A DNA stretch of 45,196 nt from Streptomyces himalayensis subsp. himalayensis (GCF_013778455.1 NZ_JACEHE010000045.1:1-45196), one strand, 5' to 3'. Counted from the first letter of the stretch, positions 16,758-25,966 are shown. A program made the numbers and translations. Notes: generated from the letters alone by a model not told the origin.

Positions 16758-17639
16758 ATGGATCTGCGTCACCTGCGGTACTTCGTGGCGGTGGCCGAGG
16801 AGCGCCACTTCGGTCGCGCCGCCGAGCGGCTCCACATGGCCCAGCCGCCGCTCTCCACGCAGATCCGCCAGCTCGAAGCAGAGCTCGGCGTCGAGCTGCT
16901 CCGCCGCACCACACGCCGCGTCGACCTCACCGAGGCCGGCCGGGCCTACCTCGAGCGGGCGCGCGCGCTCCTCGCCGACGTCGACGAGGCCGCCCACCAC
17001 GCACGGCTCGTCGCCGCCGGCGCGGTGGGCCACCTCGCCATCGGGTGCGTGGGCTCGGCGACGTACAGCCTCCTGCCCGCGCTCTCGCGGCGGCTCTCGG
17101 AAGAGCTTCCCGGCGTCGACTTCGCCTTCTGCGGCGAGATGCTCGCGCCCGACCAGGTCGAGGGGCTGCGCACCGGCGCGATCGACGTCGCGCTGCTGCG
17201 CCCTCCGGCGGCCGACCTCTCCCTCACCGTGCACACCCTGCGCCGGGACCGGCTCGTCGTCGCCGTACCGGTCGACCACCCCCTCGCCCGCCGGAAACGG
17301 TTGCGGGCAGCGGACCTGGCCGGTGCCGACCTGATCGTGCACTCCGCCGACCGCCGGTCGGTGATGTACGACGTCGTGCTGGGCCTCCTGCGCGACGCCG
17401 GCGTCGAGCCGCACATCCGCCACGAGGTCGGCGAGACCTCGACGCTGGTCACGCTCGTGGCCGGCGGCCTCGGCGTCGCAGTCGTGCCCGAGCCCGTGAC
17501 CGCGCTGGCGCTCGACGGCGTCGCCTACCTACCGCTGGCCGGAGCCGACGCACGCGTGGAGCTGGCCGTCGCCCACCGCGCGGACCGCTCCGAGCCGCAC
17601 CTGGTGCGCACCGTGGGGATCATCCAGGCGATGTTCTGA
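16758..17639 (+). CDS. LysR-family regulator of the pca genes
   Basis: 293 aa. The helix-turn-helix lies at about residues 18-38 (FGRAAERLHMAQPPLSTQIR), after the canonical MDLRHLRYFVAVAEERHF. The rest is the two-lobed effector domain (HLAIGCVGSATYSLLPALSR, then GLGVAVVPEPV). The HFGRAA N-terminus places it with the BenM/CatM/CatR group that respond to ring-cleavage intermediates. It is divergent from pcaF, the classical layout for a LysR activator and its target operon. The inducer could be 3-oxoadipate or a muconate-like acid (inference). Confidence 0.88.
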   Translation: MDLRHLRYFVAVAEERHFGRAAERLHMAQPPLSTQIRQLEAELGVELLRRTTRRVDLTEAGRAYLERARALLADVDEAAHHARLVAAGAVGHLAIGCVGSATYSLLPALSRRLSEELPGVDFAFCGEMLAPDQVEGLRTGAIDVALLRPPAADLSLTVHTLRRDRLVVAVPVDHPLARRKRLRAADLAGADLIVHSADRRSVMYDVVLGLLRDAGVEPHIRHEVGETSTLVTLVAGGLGVAVVPEPVTALALDGVAYLPLAGADARVELAVAHRADRSEPHLVRTVGIIQAMF

Positions 17640-17913
17640 GACGTCCACCGACGCCGGACAAGGCTCCCGCTTGACGCGCCAACAAGCCCCAACGGCCGTC
17701 CCTCACCCCTCGGGTCGTGATCACTACTTCATCCGGCCTCGGCGTGACTCCGACGCACACGCGGTTCGGCTGCTAACTCCGGCTCAACCCTCTGCGTGGG
17801 CAGCGTCGTCCTCACATCGACCCGGGGCGACGTTCCGGGGAGAGGCGGTCGCCCGATGCGAGGTCACCGGCGGGGAGGCGCCGGGAAGGCCGGCCGCCTT
17901 GCCCTCACGCGGC
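17640..17913. other. Non-coding stretch upstream of the hydroxyquinol operon
   Basis: No gene is supported: open frames here lack domains and ribosome binding sites. It probably contains promoter sequence; no confident -35/-10 pair is seen. Confidence 0.5.
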
Positions 17914-17930
17914 TGTTCGATGAACGGACA
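17914..17930. promoter_or_regulatory. IclR-type operator candidate upstream of the aldehyde dehydrogenase operon
   Basis: TGTTCGATGAACGGACA matches 14 of 17 positions of the perfect palindrome at 29394-29410. It lies 88 bp upstream of the start of the aldehyde dehydrogenase, the first gene of the hydroxyquinol operon. Confidence 0.6.
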
Positions 17931-18018
17931 TGAGGGTTCAGGACTTGACGCCGGGGGCGGAGAGTTCGACATGCAGGTTTCGTGCGGCGATCGCCGCTGT
18001 TAAGAGGTGAGGCAACAC

Positions 18019-19509
18019 ATGTCAGCCACTGAGACCGAGGCACCCACTTCCGGCGCGGTCCGGACCAGCGACCTCCTCATCGCGGGCGAGCACGTCGCGG
18101 CCAGGGACGGCCGCTACTACGAGACGACCGAGGCCCTGACCGGTGAACCGATCGCACGGGTGGCGGCAGCCTCCGTCGAGGACGTCAATCTCGCGGTGGA
18201 CGCAGCGGCGGCCGCCCTTCCGGAGTGGTCGGCCCTTCCGCCGGCCGCACGGCGGTCGGTTCTGGAGCGTGCGGCCGTCCTGCTCGGCGAGCGCACCGAC
18301 GAGATCGTCGCCACGATGAGCCGCGAGATGGGTGCCACTCTCCCCTGGTGCGGCTTCAACGTGCACGTCGCGAAGGGCATGCTCGTCGAGGCGGCGGCCC
18401 AGGCGTACGCGGCCGTCGGCGAGGTCATCCCGTCGGACGTGCCCGGCCTCACCGCCCTCGGCGTGCGTCAGCCGGTCGGCGTCGTCGTCGGCATCGCACC
18501 GTGGAACGCGCCGCTGATCCTCGGCGTACGCTCCATCGTGTGGCCGCTGGTGTGGGGCAACACCGTGGTGCTGAAGTCCTCCGAGCAGACGCCGCTCACC
18601 CAGGCCGCCATCGTCCAGGTGCTGCACGATGCGGGCGTGCCCGCCGGAGCGGTCAACCTCATCAGCAACGCGCCAGAGGACGGTCCGAGCGTCGTCGAGG
18701 CGCTGATTGCCCACCGCGCCGTGACACGCGTGAACTTCACGGGATCCAGCCGGGTCGGCCGTGTCATCGGCGAACTCGGCGGTCGCCACCTCACCCGTGT
18801 AGTGCTCGAACTCGGTGGCAAGGCGCCTTTCCTGGTCCTTCCCGACGCGGATCTGGAGGAGGCCGCCGCGGCGGCCAGCTTCGGTGCCTTCATGAACCAG
18901 GGCGAGATCTGTATGTCGACCGAGCGCGTCATCGTGGACAGAACTGTCGCCGACGAGCTCTCCTCCCGCCTGGCCGAGCGTGCCGCCAAGCTCGTCGTCG
19001 GACCCCCGAGCGACCCCGCCTCACAGATCGGTCCGCTCGTCCACGCCGGCGCCCGGGACCACGTGATCGCGCTGATCGAGGACGCCCGTGACAAGGGTGC
19101 GCAGATCCTGACCGGTGGCACGGCCGACGGCCTGTTCGTGAAGCCCACCGTGCTGCGCGGTGTCACGCCGGACATGCGCATCTACAGCGAGGAGTCCTTC
19201 GGACCGGTGGTCTCGATCATCGACGTGGATTCGACCGACGAAGCCGTCGCGGTCGCCAACGACACCGAGTACGGGCTCTCCGCCGCGGTCTTCGGCAAGG
19301 ACGCGGCCGCCGCGCTCGACGTGGCTCGCCGGATCAGGTCCGGCATCTGCCACATCAACGGCGCCACCGTGCACGACGAACCCCAGATGCCCTTCGGCGG
19401 TGTCGGCGCCAGCGGCTGGGGTCGGTTCGGGTCCCGCGCCGCGCTGGAGGAGTTCACCGAGTTGCGCTGGATCACCATCCAGTCCGGATCCCGCCACTAC
19501 CCCATCTGA
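18019..19509 (+). CDS. NAD(P)-dependent aldehyde dehydrogenase (aromatic aldehyde type)
   Basis: 496 aa, full length for the superfamily. Catalytic Glu264 (LELGGKAP) and Cys298 (NQGEICMST) are present, with the cofactor-binding segment GIAPWNAPLILGVRSIVWPL and the NFTGSSRVGR turn. ATG 18019 is 6 bases after GAGGTGAGG; the in-frame GTG at 18007 lies within that site. By eye it resembles vanillin/salicylaldehyde dehydrogenases. It heads a run with an NTF2-like gene, maleylacetate reductase and hydroxyquinol dioxygenase, so it may oxidise a hydroxylated benzaldehyde to an acid that is later converted to hydroxyquinol (inference). Confidence 0.88.
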   Translation: MSATETEAPTSGAVRTSDLLIAGEHVAARDGRYYETTEALTGEPIARVAAASVEDVNLAVDAAAAALPEWSALPPAARRSVLERAAVLLGERTDEIVATMSREMGATLPWCGFNVHVAKGMLVEAAAQAYAAVGEVIPSDVPGLTALGVRQPVGVVVGIAPWNAPLILGVRSIVWPLVWGNTVVLKSSEQTPLTQAAIVQVLHDAGVPAGAVNLISNAPEDGPSVVEALIAHRAVTRVNFTGSSRVGRVIGELGGRHLTRVVLELGGKAPFLVLPDADLEEAAAAASFGAFMNQGEICMSTERVIVDRTVADELSSRLAERAAKLVVGPPSDPASQIGPLVHAGARDHVIALIEDARDKGAQILTGGTADGLFVKPTVLRGVTPDMRIYSEESFGPVVSIIDVDSTDEAVAVANDTEYGLSAAVFGKDAAAALDVARRIRSGICHINGATVHDEPQMPFGGVGASGWGRFGSRAALEEFTELRWITIQSGSRHYPI

Positions 19510-19644
19510 TGTTGCGACGAGGGCGTACGGCGCACGTGACATGGCGTGTGCCGGGCCACCACTCTCCCGGCTGCAACGGGATCGGGTCGGCCGGTCACCG
19601 GCTACTTGCACCCCGTAGAACGAGACCAGAGCGGAGATCGAACC

Positions 19645-20241
19645 ATGCCGCAGCCCGACAACGACCACCACGAGATCCGGCAGCTCGTCGAGAACTGGGC
19701 GCTGTGGCGCGATGCCGGGGACTGGGGCCGCTTCGCCACGGTCTGGCATCCGCGCGACGGCTGGATGAGCGCCACGTGGTTCCAGGGAAGCGCCACCGAC
19801 TTCATCAAGGCCAGTCGTGAAGGCTTCGAAAACGGAGTCAGCATCCTGCACTTCCTGGGTGGCCACACCGCGGACATCGTCGGCGACCGGGCCGTCGCCC
19901 AGACGAAGATGACGATCAACCAGCGCGCGAGCATCGACGGCATCGAGGTCGATGTCGTCTGCACCGGCCGCTTCTACGACTTCCTCTCCCGCCACGAGGG
20001 GCGCTGGTCCCTCGTGCGTCGGCAGCCGATCTACGAGAAGGACCGGCTCGACGTCGTGGACCCCGCTGCCTCACTGACGTTGGACCCCGAACTCCTGGAT
20101 CGGTTCCCGACCGGCTACCGGCACTTGGCGTACCTGCAGACCAAGGCGGGTTTCACGGTGAAGGACGGGCTTCCCGGCCTCACCGGCACAGCAGTCGAGC
20201 AGCTCTACGGCGAAGGCAAGCAATGGCTGGCGGAGGCCTGA
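19645..20241 (+). CDS. NTF2-like (SnoaL-type) protein in the hydroxyquinol operon
   Basis: 198 aa. The first 140 residues are an NTF2-like domain: IRQLVENWALWRDAGDWGRF, then FIKASREGFENGVSILHFLG, and FYDFLSRHEGRWSLVRRQPI. The C-terminal tail of about 50 residues (LDPELLDRFPTGYRHLAYLQ) is longer than in simple SnoaL proteins. ATG 19645 has GGAGA 9 bases upstream. The stop overlaps the maleylacetate reductase start by one base (20241), so the two are coupled. A role in handling a ring intermediate is likely but no reaction can be assigned. Confidence 0.82.
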   Translation: MPQPDNDHHEIRQLVENWALWRDAGDWGRFATVWHPRDGWMSATWFQGSATDFIKASREGFENGVSILHFLGGHTADIVGDRAVAQTKMTINQRASIDGIEVDVVCTGRFYDFLSRHEGRWSLVRRQPIYEKDRLDVVDPAASLTLDPELLDRFPTGYRHLAYLQTKAGFTVKDGLPGLTGTAVEQLYGEGKQWLAEA

Positions 20242-21308
20242 TGAAGTTCACACACGAAACCCTTCCCCAACGCGTGGTGTTCGCAGCCGGGGAGTCGCCC
20301 GCCGCCGTCGCGGCGGAGGTCGAGGCGCTCGGCCGTTCCAAGGTCATGCTGATCGCGTCGGACCGCGAGAAGGAGCTGGCCGACCCCATCGCCAAGGAGA
20401 TCCCGGTCGTGCTGCGTCACGAGGAGGTCGTGATGCACGTGCCGGTCGAGGTCGCGGGGCGAGCCCTCCGGGCGGCGGTCGACGCGGGTGCGGACATCCT
20501 GGTCAGCGTCGGCGGCGGCTCGACCACGGGTCTGGCCAAGGCGGTGGCGTTGACCACCGGGCTGCCGATCGTCGCGGTACCCACCACGTACGCGGGCTCC
20601 GAGGCGACCAACGTGTGGGGTCTGACCGAGGGTGAGACCAAGACCACCGGCGTGGACGACAAGGTCCTGCCCGCATCGGTCGTCTACGACGCCGGTCTGC
20701 TGACCACGCTGCCCGGCGGGATGACCGTGGCCAGCGGCCTGAACGCGATGGCGCACTGCGTGGACTCGATGTGGGGGCCGCGGACCGACCCGATCGACCG
20801 GGCGCTGGCGCAGGAGGGCATCCGCGCACTGGCGACCGGCCTGCCGGCGGTGGCCGACGACTCGACCAGCGTCGAGGGCATCGAGCAGACGCTGTACGGC
20901 GCCTACCTCGCCGCGGTCGCGTTCGCCTCGGCCGGCTCCGGGATGCATCACAAGATCTGCCACGTACTCGGCGGCATGTTCAACCTCCCGCACGCACAGA
21001 CCCACGCGGTCGTGCTGCCCTATGTACTGGCCTTCAACGCCCCGCAGGCCCCCGAGGCGGAGGCGCGTATCGCCCAGGCCTTCGGCACGGTCTTCCGCAC
21101 CGAGGCGGCGAGCGCCGGCCTGGCCGCCCTGCGCCAGGTGCTGGACGCGCCGAGGGCGCTGCGCGACTACGGCATGCCCGAGGACGGCATCGCCAAGGCG
21201 CTGGGGCCGATCACGCAGGCGATCCCCGCCAACAACCCCACCCCTGTCACCGAAGAGAACCTGACCGCGCTGCTGAAGGCAGCGTGGGCCGGCGACCCGA
21301 TCAACTGA
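20241..21308 (+). CDS. Maleylacetate reductase
   Basis: 355-aa member of the iron-containing alcohol dehydrogenase family that reduces maleylacetate to 3-oxoadipate with NAD(P)H. Diagnostic segments are LVSVGGGSTTGLAKAVAL (dinucleotide site), VAVPTTYAGSEATNVWGLTE, SGLNAMAHCVD, and the metal/active-site region SGMHHKICHVLGGMFNLPHA. GGAGG (20232-20236) precedes the ATG at 20241, which overlaps the previous stop by one base. The dioxygenase gene follows 11 bp downstream with GAAGGAGG, so both pathway steps are co-expressed. The product feeds PcaI/PcaJ encoded at 14.1-15.5 kb. Confidence 0.92.
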   Translation: MKFTHETLPQRVVFAAGESPAAVAAEVEALGRSKVMLIASDREKELADPIAKEIPVVLRHEEVVMHVPVEVAGRALRAAVDAGADILVSVGGGSTTGLAKAVALTTGLPIVAVPTTYAGSEATNVWGLTEGETKTTGVDDKVLPASVVYDAGLLTTLPGGMTVASGLNAMAHCVDSMWGPRTDPIDRALAQEGIRALATGLPAVADDSTSVEGIEQTLYGAYLAAVAFASAGSGMHHKICHVLGGMFNLPHAQTHAVVLPYVLAFNAPQAPEAEARIAQAFGTVFRTEAASAGLAALRQVLDAPRALRDYGMPEDGIAKALGPITQAIPANNPTPVTEENLTALLKAAWAGDPIN

Positions 21309-21319
21309 AGGAGGCCGTC

Positions 21320-22258
21320 ATGGCTACCTACGTCAACCCCGGCTCGGCCCAGGCCGGTGCCCACGTCACGATCTACCGCGAGGTGTCGCGCGAGCAGCAG
21401 GTGGTCGAGCAGCGGCTCGTCGACAACGTCGTGGCCTCCTTCGACGCCTGCCAGGACCCGCGGCTGCAGGAACTCATGATCTCCCTGGTCAAGCACCTGC
21501 ACGCCTTCATCCGCGAGGTCCGGCTGACCGAGGAGGAGTGGGGGACGGCGATCGACTTCCTCACCAAGGCCGGCCATATCACCGACGAGGCCCGGCAGGA
21601 GTTCATCCTGCTGTCCGACACCCTCGGCGCGAGCATGCAGACGATCAACGTCAACAACCAGGCCTACGAGGGCGCCACCGAGGCGACCGTCTTCGGGCCG
21701 TTCTTCGTCGAGGACTCCCCCGCGATCGAACTCGGCGGTGACCTGGCCTTCGGTGCCCCCGGCGAGCCCTGCTGGGTCGAGGGCACCATCACCGACACCG
21801 ACGGCACCCCGCTCGCCGGTGCGCGGATCGAGGTGTGGGAGGCCGACGAGGACGGGCTCTACGACGTGCAGTACGAGCCCGGCAAGCGCGCCGGCCGGGC
21901 GCACCTCTTCTCCGCGGCCGACGGCGGCTACCGCTTCTGGGGCCTCACCCCGACGCCGTACCCCATCCCGAACGACGGGCCCGTCGGCAAGATGCTCGAC
22001 GCGGTCGGCCGCTCGCCGCTGCGCGCCGGCCACCTGCATTTCCTGGTGTGCCACGAAGGGGCGCGCACGCTGGTGACCCACATCTTCCCCGAGGGCGACC
22101 CGATCGGCCGCAAGGACAGCGTCTTCGGCGTGAAGGGCTCACTGATCAAGCGGTTCGAGCGGCAGCCCGCCGGCACGCCGACGCCCGACGGCCGCGTCAT
22201 CGACGGCACGTGGAGCCGGGTGCGCTTCGACATCGTCCTCGCCCCCGCGGGCGTATGA
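21320..22258 (+). CDS. Hydroxyquinol 1,2-dioxygenase (intradiol ring-cleaving)
   Basis: 312-aa non-haem Fe(III) dioxygenase that opens the ring of hydroxyquinol (1,2,4-trihydroxybenzene) to maleylacetate. The N-terminal helical linker domain (ITDEARQEFILLSDTLGASM) marks the catechol/hydroxyquinol subgroup. The four iron ligands can be placed at Tyr181 (GLYDVQY), Tyr214 (PYPIPNDG), His238 and His240 (AGHLHF). ATG 21320 follows GAAGGAGG. Direct linkage to maleylacetate reductase is the strongest argument for hydroxyquinol over catechol. It is the last intact gene of the operon; downstream lies an IS relic. Confidence 0.92.
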   Translation: MATYVNPGSAQAGAHVTIYREVSREQQVVEQRLVDNVVASFDACQDPRLQELMISLVKHLHAFIREVRLTEEEWGTAIDFLTKAGHITDEARQEFILLSDTLGASMQTINVNNQAYEGATEATVFGPFFVEDSPAIELGGDLAFGAPGEPCWVEGTITDTDGTPLAGARIEVWEADEDGLYDVQYEPGKRAGRAHLFSAADGGYRFWGLTPTPYPIPNDGPVGKMLDAVGRSPLRAGHLHFLVCHEGARTLVTHIFPEGDPIGRKDSVFGVKGSLIKRFERQPAGTPTPDGRVIDGTWSRVRFDIVLAPAGV

Positions 22259-22289
22259 GCGTGCAGGCACGCGATCCCCCGGGGCACGG

Positions 22290-22590
22290 CAGTCTGTTGG
22301 ATCGGCGGCGTGAGCTGCTCGTCACGCAGCCGGCGAGCCGGCTTCGGCCCCTTCTTGGGGCGGAATACTCCGACGACAACAGCTGGAGCACCCGGCAGAC
22401 GGGATCTCCCCCGAGACCCTTCTGGAGCAGGTGGTCGCCCCCGGAGGGGGCGCCCACCTCGGCCCTCATCCTGGGCCGGTCGAACTCCTGGGCGACAACA
22501 CACTGGCAGCCTTCAGGATCTCGTCACCCGCTTCAACCCGGCGTGCTCTGCGCGGAATTGCTTCAGCTCCTCGCGTTCCGCGGTGTCGAG
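22290..22590 (-). mobile_element. IS3-family transposase relic
   Basis: In three successive minus-strand frames one reads the end of OrfA and the start of OrfB: TAEREELKQFRAEHAGLKR (22530-22590), DEILKAASVL (from 22525), AQEFDRPRMRAEV (about 22494-22456), GDPVCRVLQLL (about 22400) and KKGPKPARRLRDEQLTPPIQ (about 22300-22370). These match the order of IS3 transposases. At least three frameshifts separate them, and the catalytic DDE core is missing. It ends about 30 bp after the dioxygenase stop. Confidence 0.75.
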
Positions 22591-22741
22591 GCGCTTGATG
22601 CCCGCCTGCCGGGTTTCGCGCGACGACGACCACGCGTGCGCCCTCGCGCGCGAACGCCTGTGCAACTGCCAGTCCCAGTCATCTGTTGCCGCCGGTGACG
22701 AGGCAGGTACTCCCGAGAAAACGCTGACGCCGGTCCTCCAC
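22591..22741 (-). pseudogene. N-terminal remnant of a short-chain dehydrogenase with an internal stop
   Basis: From a GTG at 22741 the minus strand reads VEDRRQRFLGSTCLVTGGNR, a TGA at 22679-22681, then LGLAVAQAFAREGARVVVVA and RNPAGG. This is the Rossmann start of an SDR with TGA in place of the expected glycine codon (GGA). After about 45 codons the IS3 relic takes over and the rest of the gene is gone. It follows the ThDP enzyme gene on the same strand and was probably the last gene of that operon. Confidence 0.72.
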
Positions 22742-22813
22742 GACCAGGTCGCGATTTCCGGCGTCAGTCGTGTCGTCCGCGCTTCTCCTTCGCGGTCGGT
22801 CAGGAGTGGCGGC

Positions 22814-24508
22814 TCATGCGTCGATCTCGATGCCACCGAACGGAGCTCCGCCGTTCAGGACGCGCTCCTCCGGAGGAACGGGCGCAAGGCTCACGCGCAC
22901 GTCGATGCACGTCGGTCGGCGGGCCACGAGGGCGGCCTCGATCGCCGGGCGGAGCTGGTCGAGTTCCGTGATATCGACGCCGTCCGCACCGAGAGCTCGT
23001 GCCACGCCGCTGTAGGAGCCGTTCGCCAGGCGGTTGTTGGTGACGCGGTCCTGTCCGAAGAGGAACTGCTGGGTGTGCAGGGTGGCGCCCAGGCTTGGTT
23101 GTTGAGGACGATCACAACGACCGGCAGCCCTGCCCGGACGAGTGCGTCGAACTCGGCGAGGCTGTAGCCGACAGCGCCGTCTCCGGTGACGAGGATCGTC
23201 GCCTTGTCGGGGGCCGCGTACTGCGCTCCCAGGGCCACGCCGAAGTTGCTCCCCATCGAGCTGAGGTAGCCGTGCCCGAGGTAGTGGGCCAGAGGTGCGA
23301 GTGCGATCGTCTCGGAGAGCCACAGCTCGGTCAGGGCGCCGTCGACGACCACGGTGGCGTTGTCGGGGACGCTCTCAGCGATCGTGCGGACCGCGAGGTA
23401 CGGGTGGATCGCGTCGTCCTCTGCTCCTCGGTCTCGGCGGCAAGTGCGGACCGCCGGGCGGCCGAGACGTCCCGCAGGGTCCCCAGCCAGTCGTCGCGCC
23501 CCGAGGGCACGGGGCTGTCGCCCAGGCGCTCGTTCAGCACGCCGATCGTGCCGACCGGGTCGGCCTGGATGCCGAGTTCGACATCCTGCAGACGGCCGAG
23601 TTCACGGCCGTCGGGGTCGATCTGGAATATCCGCGAGCTCTTCGGGAGCAGTCGGCCCGTGCCGAACTGGGTGGCCAGTCCGAAGCGCAGCCCGAGCAGC
23701 AGGACCAGGTCGGGCCGCTCGTCCTCGGGGACGGTGGCCAGGGTCTGGACGAGACCGACATGCTGCTCGGAGCCGGCGATCGCCCCGAGGCCTTCCCAGT
23801 CGGAGAAGAGAGGCACTCCCGTACGGGCCGCGAACTCGTGCAACTGTGCCCGTGCCTCGGCGGTGACAAAGGACTTGCCGACCAGCGCGATCGGCCGCTG
23901 GGCGGCACTGAGCGCATCGAGGATCCGATCTACGCCACCGGCGGGGGCGATGCCGGTGCCGTCGATGTCGAGGCGGTAGTCCTCGACCTCGTCGACGTCG
24001 ACCGGCTGGCGGAGGACGTCCCAGGGAATGTCGAGGAGCACCGGGCCCTTGGGCTCCGACTGAGCGATGCGGATCGCCTGGGCGACCAGGCGGGGATCAG
24101 CTCGGCACGGGTGACGCGGTGCGCGAACTTGGTCACCGGGGCTGCCATGGCGACCTGGTCGAATCCGGCCTGCTGGTCGTTGATCTGGTCCGTCTCGAGG
24201 GGACCGGAGCCTGCGATATAGAGGACGGGGGTCCGGTCCAGATGGGCGTTGGCGACCGAGGTCAGGACGTTGGTGAAGCCGCCACCGGCCGTGACGACGG
24301 CGACACCCAGATCCCCGGTGACCCGCGCATAGCCCTCGGCCGCGTGGCCGGCGTTCATCTCGTGGCGCACGTCGACGATGCGAAGCTTGGCGTCCAGGGC
24401 ATCCTGGAAGATGCCGTCGACGTGTGCTCCGTTCAGGCCGAAGGCGACGTTGATTCCGGCTCGCTGCAGTGTTCGCACCACGAGCGCACTACCGGTTGCG
24501 GGTGCCAT
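22814..24508 (-). pseudogene. ThDP-dependent enzyme (acetolactate synthase/benzoylformate decarboxylase family), frameshifted
   Basis: Complete in length (about 560 codons) but broken by three single-base deletions, near 24092-24095, 23418-23424 and 23088-23090. The pieces read FGLNGAHVDGIFQDALDAKL and VRHEMNAGHAAEGYARVTGD (with the ThDP-activating Glu), then a middle NAD/FAD-like domain (LLGLRFGLATQFGTGRLLP), then VTGDGAVGYSLAEFDALVRA and VVVIVLNNQAW, the metal/ThDP motif. Two of the deletions are in G or C runs, so sequencing error must be considered. ATG 24508 follows AAGGGCGGA. The family carries out decarboxylation or carboligation of 2-keto acids; the substrate is unknown. Confidence 0.82.
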
Positions 24509-24627
24509 TCGATGATCCGCCCTTCTGGAAGTACTCAGGATTTCAACAAAAGTCGCTGGGGACAGGGCCGTATCTCGGGCCGTCCGTAGCGGAGTCTCGG
24601 GTGTGGCCTGGGTGACGACAATGACCG

Positions 24628-24644
24628 TGTTCATTGGATGGTCA
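24628..24644. promoter_or_regulatory. IclR-type operator candidate upstream of the ThDP gene
   Basis: TGTTCATTGGATGGTCA matches 13 of 17 positions of the perfect copy at 29394-29410. It lies 120 bp upstream of the ThDP gene start, between it and the FAD monooxygenase gene. Confidence 0.5.
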
Positions 24645-24694
24645 ACGCCTTGTTCGACCTGGAAAGGTCGAGACCCCGTCGACCGGACGCTGAT

Positions 24695-25894
24695 TCACAC
24701 CAAGTCCGAGACAGCGACCTCGGGGTCGTACTCGTAGATCCAGCCGTTCGCCCTGAGAGGGTCGGCCTGCGAGTACGCCAGGTCACGAGCCTGCTGCTCA
24801 GGGCCGTCCGGAAGGTGGTTGATGTGCGACCTTCCGTGCGACACCTCCTGCAGGCGGGCCGTGCGGCGTCGACGGAGCTCTTCGTAGCGCCCCAGCGCCG
24901 CGATCGGGTTGTCCGGGTCCTCCGCGAGACAGAGGGCCAGGACAGCGCCGTCCTCGATCGCCTGGGCAGCGCCTTGGGCGAAGAACGGGAACATCGGGTG
25001 GGCCGCGTCACCCAGCAGGGTCGCGTTTCCACGGTTCCAGTGGTCGAGGGGCTCGCGGTCGAGCAACGCCCAGCGCCCCGGCGTGTCGGCCGCCCTGATC
25101 AGCTCCACCAGACGCGGATCCCAACCGGCGAACTCGTCGAGCAGTTCCCCGAGCGTCGCGGTGGCCGTCCACGACTCGACACTGCTCACCCCGGCCGGTG
25201 CGAAGGCGACGAGGTTGACGTACTCCTCGCCGGAGACCGGGTAGTGCACGAGGTGGTGGTCGGGGCCGATCCAGAGGGTCTGGGCGCGCCGCCTGGCGAA
25301 GTCGGGTGCCTTCTCCGCCGGTACGAGGGCCCGGAAGGCGCAGATGCCTGACTCCCTGGCCTGAGTCGACCCGCCGACGGCGCCGCGCACTCGTGAGTGG
25401 ACTCCGTCGGCGCCGATGAGGATGTCCGGGCGAACCGTCTCGCCGTCCTCGAACCGCAGAACCGCCTGGTCGCCTTCGAACTCGACCGAGACGCAGCGCT
25501 TGCCGAGATGGACCGAGTGCTCGGGGACAGCCGACCTCAAAGCGTCCAGCAGGTCGGCACGGTGCGCGGCGTAGGTGTGCTCGCCGTACAGGCGTCTGCA
25601 CCCCTCCTGAAGGTTCTCCGCGGAAAGGACGGCGCCGTTCTCCCAGCGCCGGAACTCCCAGCCGATCTCCATCCGGACCGCTCGCTTGACGAACCGGTCC
25701 AGCACGCCGAGACGTCGTAGCAGGCGGGCGGCGTTGGGCGCGATCACCAGGCCGGCACCCACGTCGGTCAGGGCGGCCGCCTGCTCGTAGACGTCACTGT
25801 CGAAGCCCTTGTCGCGAAGGAAAGCCGCAGCAGCGAGGCCCCCGATGCCTCCACCCAGGATCGCGATCTTCGGGCCGGTTTCCGTACTCATCAT
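24695..25894 (-). CDS. FAD-dependent aromatic monooxygenase (salicylate hydroxylase-like)
   Basis: 399-aa class A flavoprotein hydroxylase. The FAD motif GGGIGG is at residues 14-19, with LIGADGVHSRVRGAV (DG motif) and ATLLGDAAHPMFPFFAQGAA (GD motif); GDAAHPMxPxxAQGAxQAIED is typical of the salicylate 1-hydroxylase branch. ATG 25894 or 25891; GGGAG lies upstream. It is divergent from the IclR gene with operator-like sequence between. Salicylate-type enzymes can hydroxylate with loss of the carboxyl group, so conversion of a dihydroxybenzoate to hydroxyquinol is a reasonable proposal (inference), which would supply the dioxygenase at 21.3 kb. Confidence 0.9.
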   Translation of the reverse strand: MMSTETGPKIAILGGGIGGLAAAAFLRDKGFDSDVYEQAAALTDVGAGLVIAPNAARLLRRLGVLDRFVKRAVRMEIGWEFRRWENGAVLSAENLQEGCRRLYGEHTYAAHRADLLDALRSAVPEHSVHLGKRCVSVEFEGDQAVLRFEDGETVRPDILIGADGVHSRVRGAVGGSTQARESGICAFRALVPAEKAPDFARRRAQTLWIGPDHHLVHYPVSGEEYVNLVAFAPAGVSSVESWTATATLGELLDEFAGWDPRLVELIRAADTPGRWALLDREPLDHWNRGNATLLGDAAHPMFPFFAQGAAQAIEDGAVLALCLAEDPDNPIAALGRYEELRRRRTARLQEVSHGRSHINHLPDGPEQQARDLAYSQADPLRANGWIYEYDPEVAVSDLV

Positions 25895-25966
25895 GCTCTT
25901 TCACTCCCGTGGATTGCGAGCGAGGTAGGTGACTGGCTGCGTGCAAGACTTCAGCAAACCGCGCAT

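Noticed and set aside
22310..23167. Plus-strand frame across the IS relic, SDR remnant and ThDP gene end
   Set aside because: The minus strand explains all three pieces; this frame has no domain.
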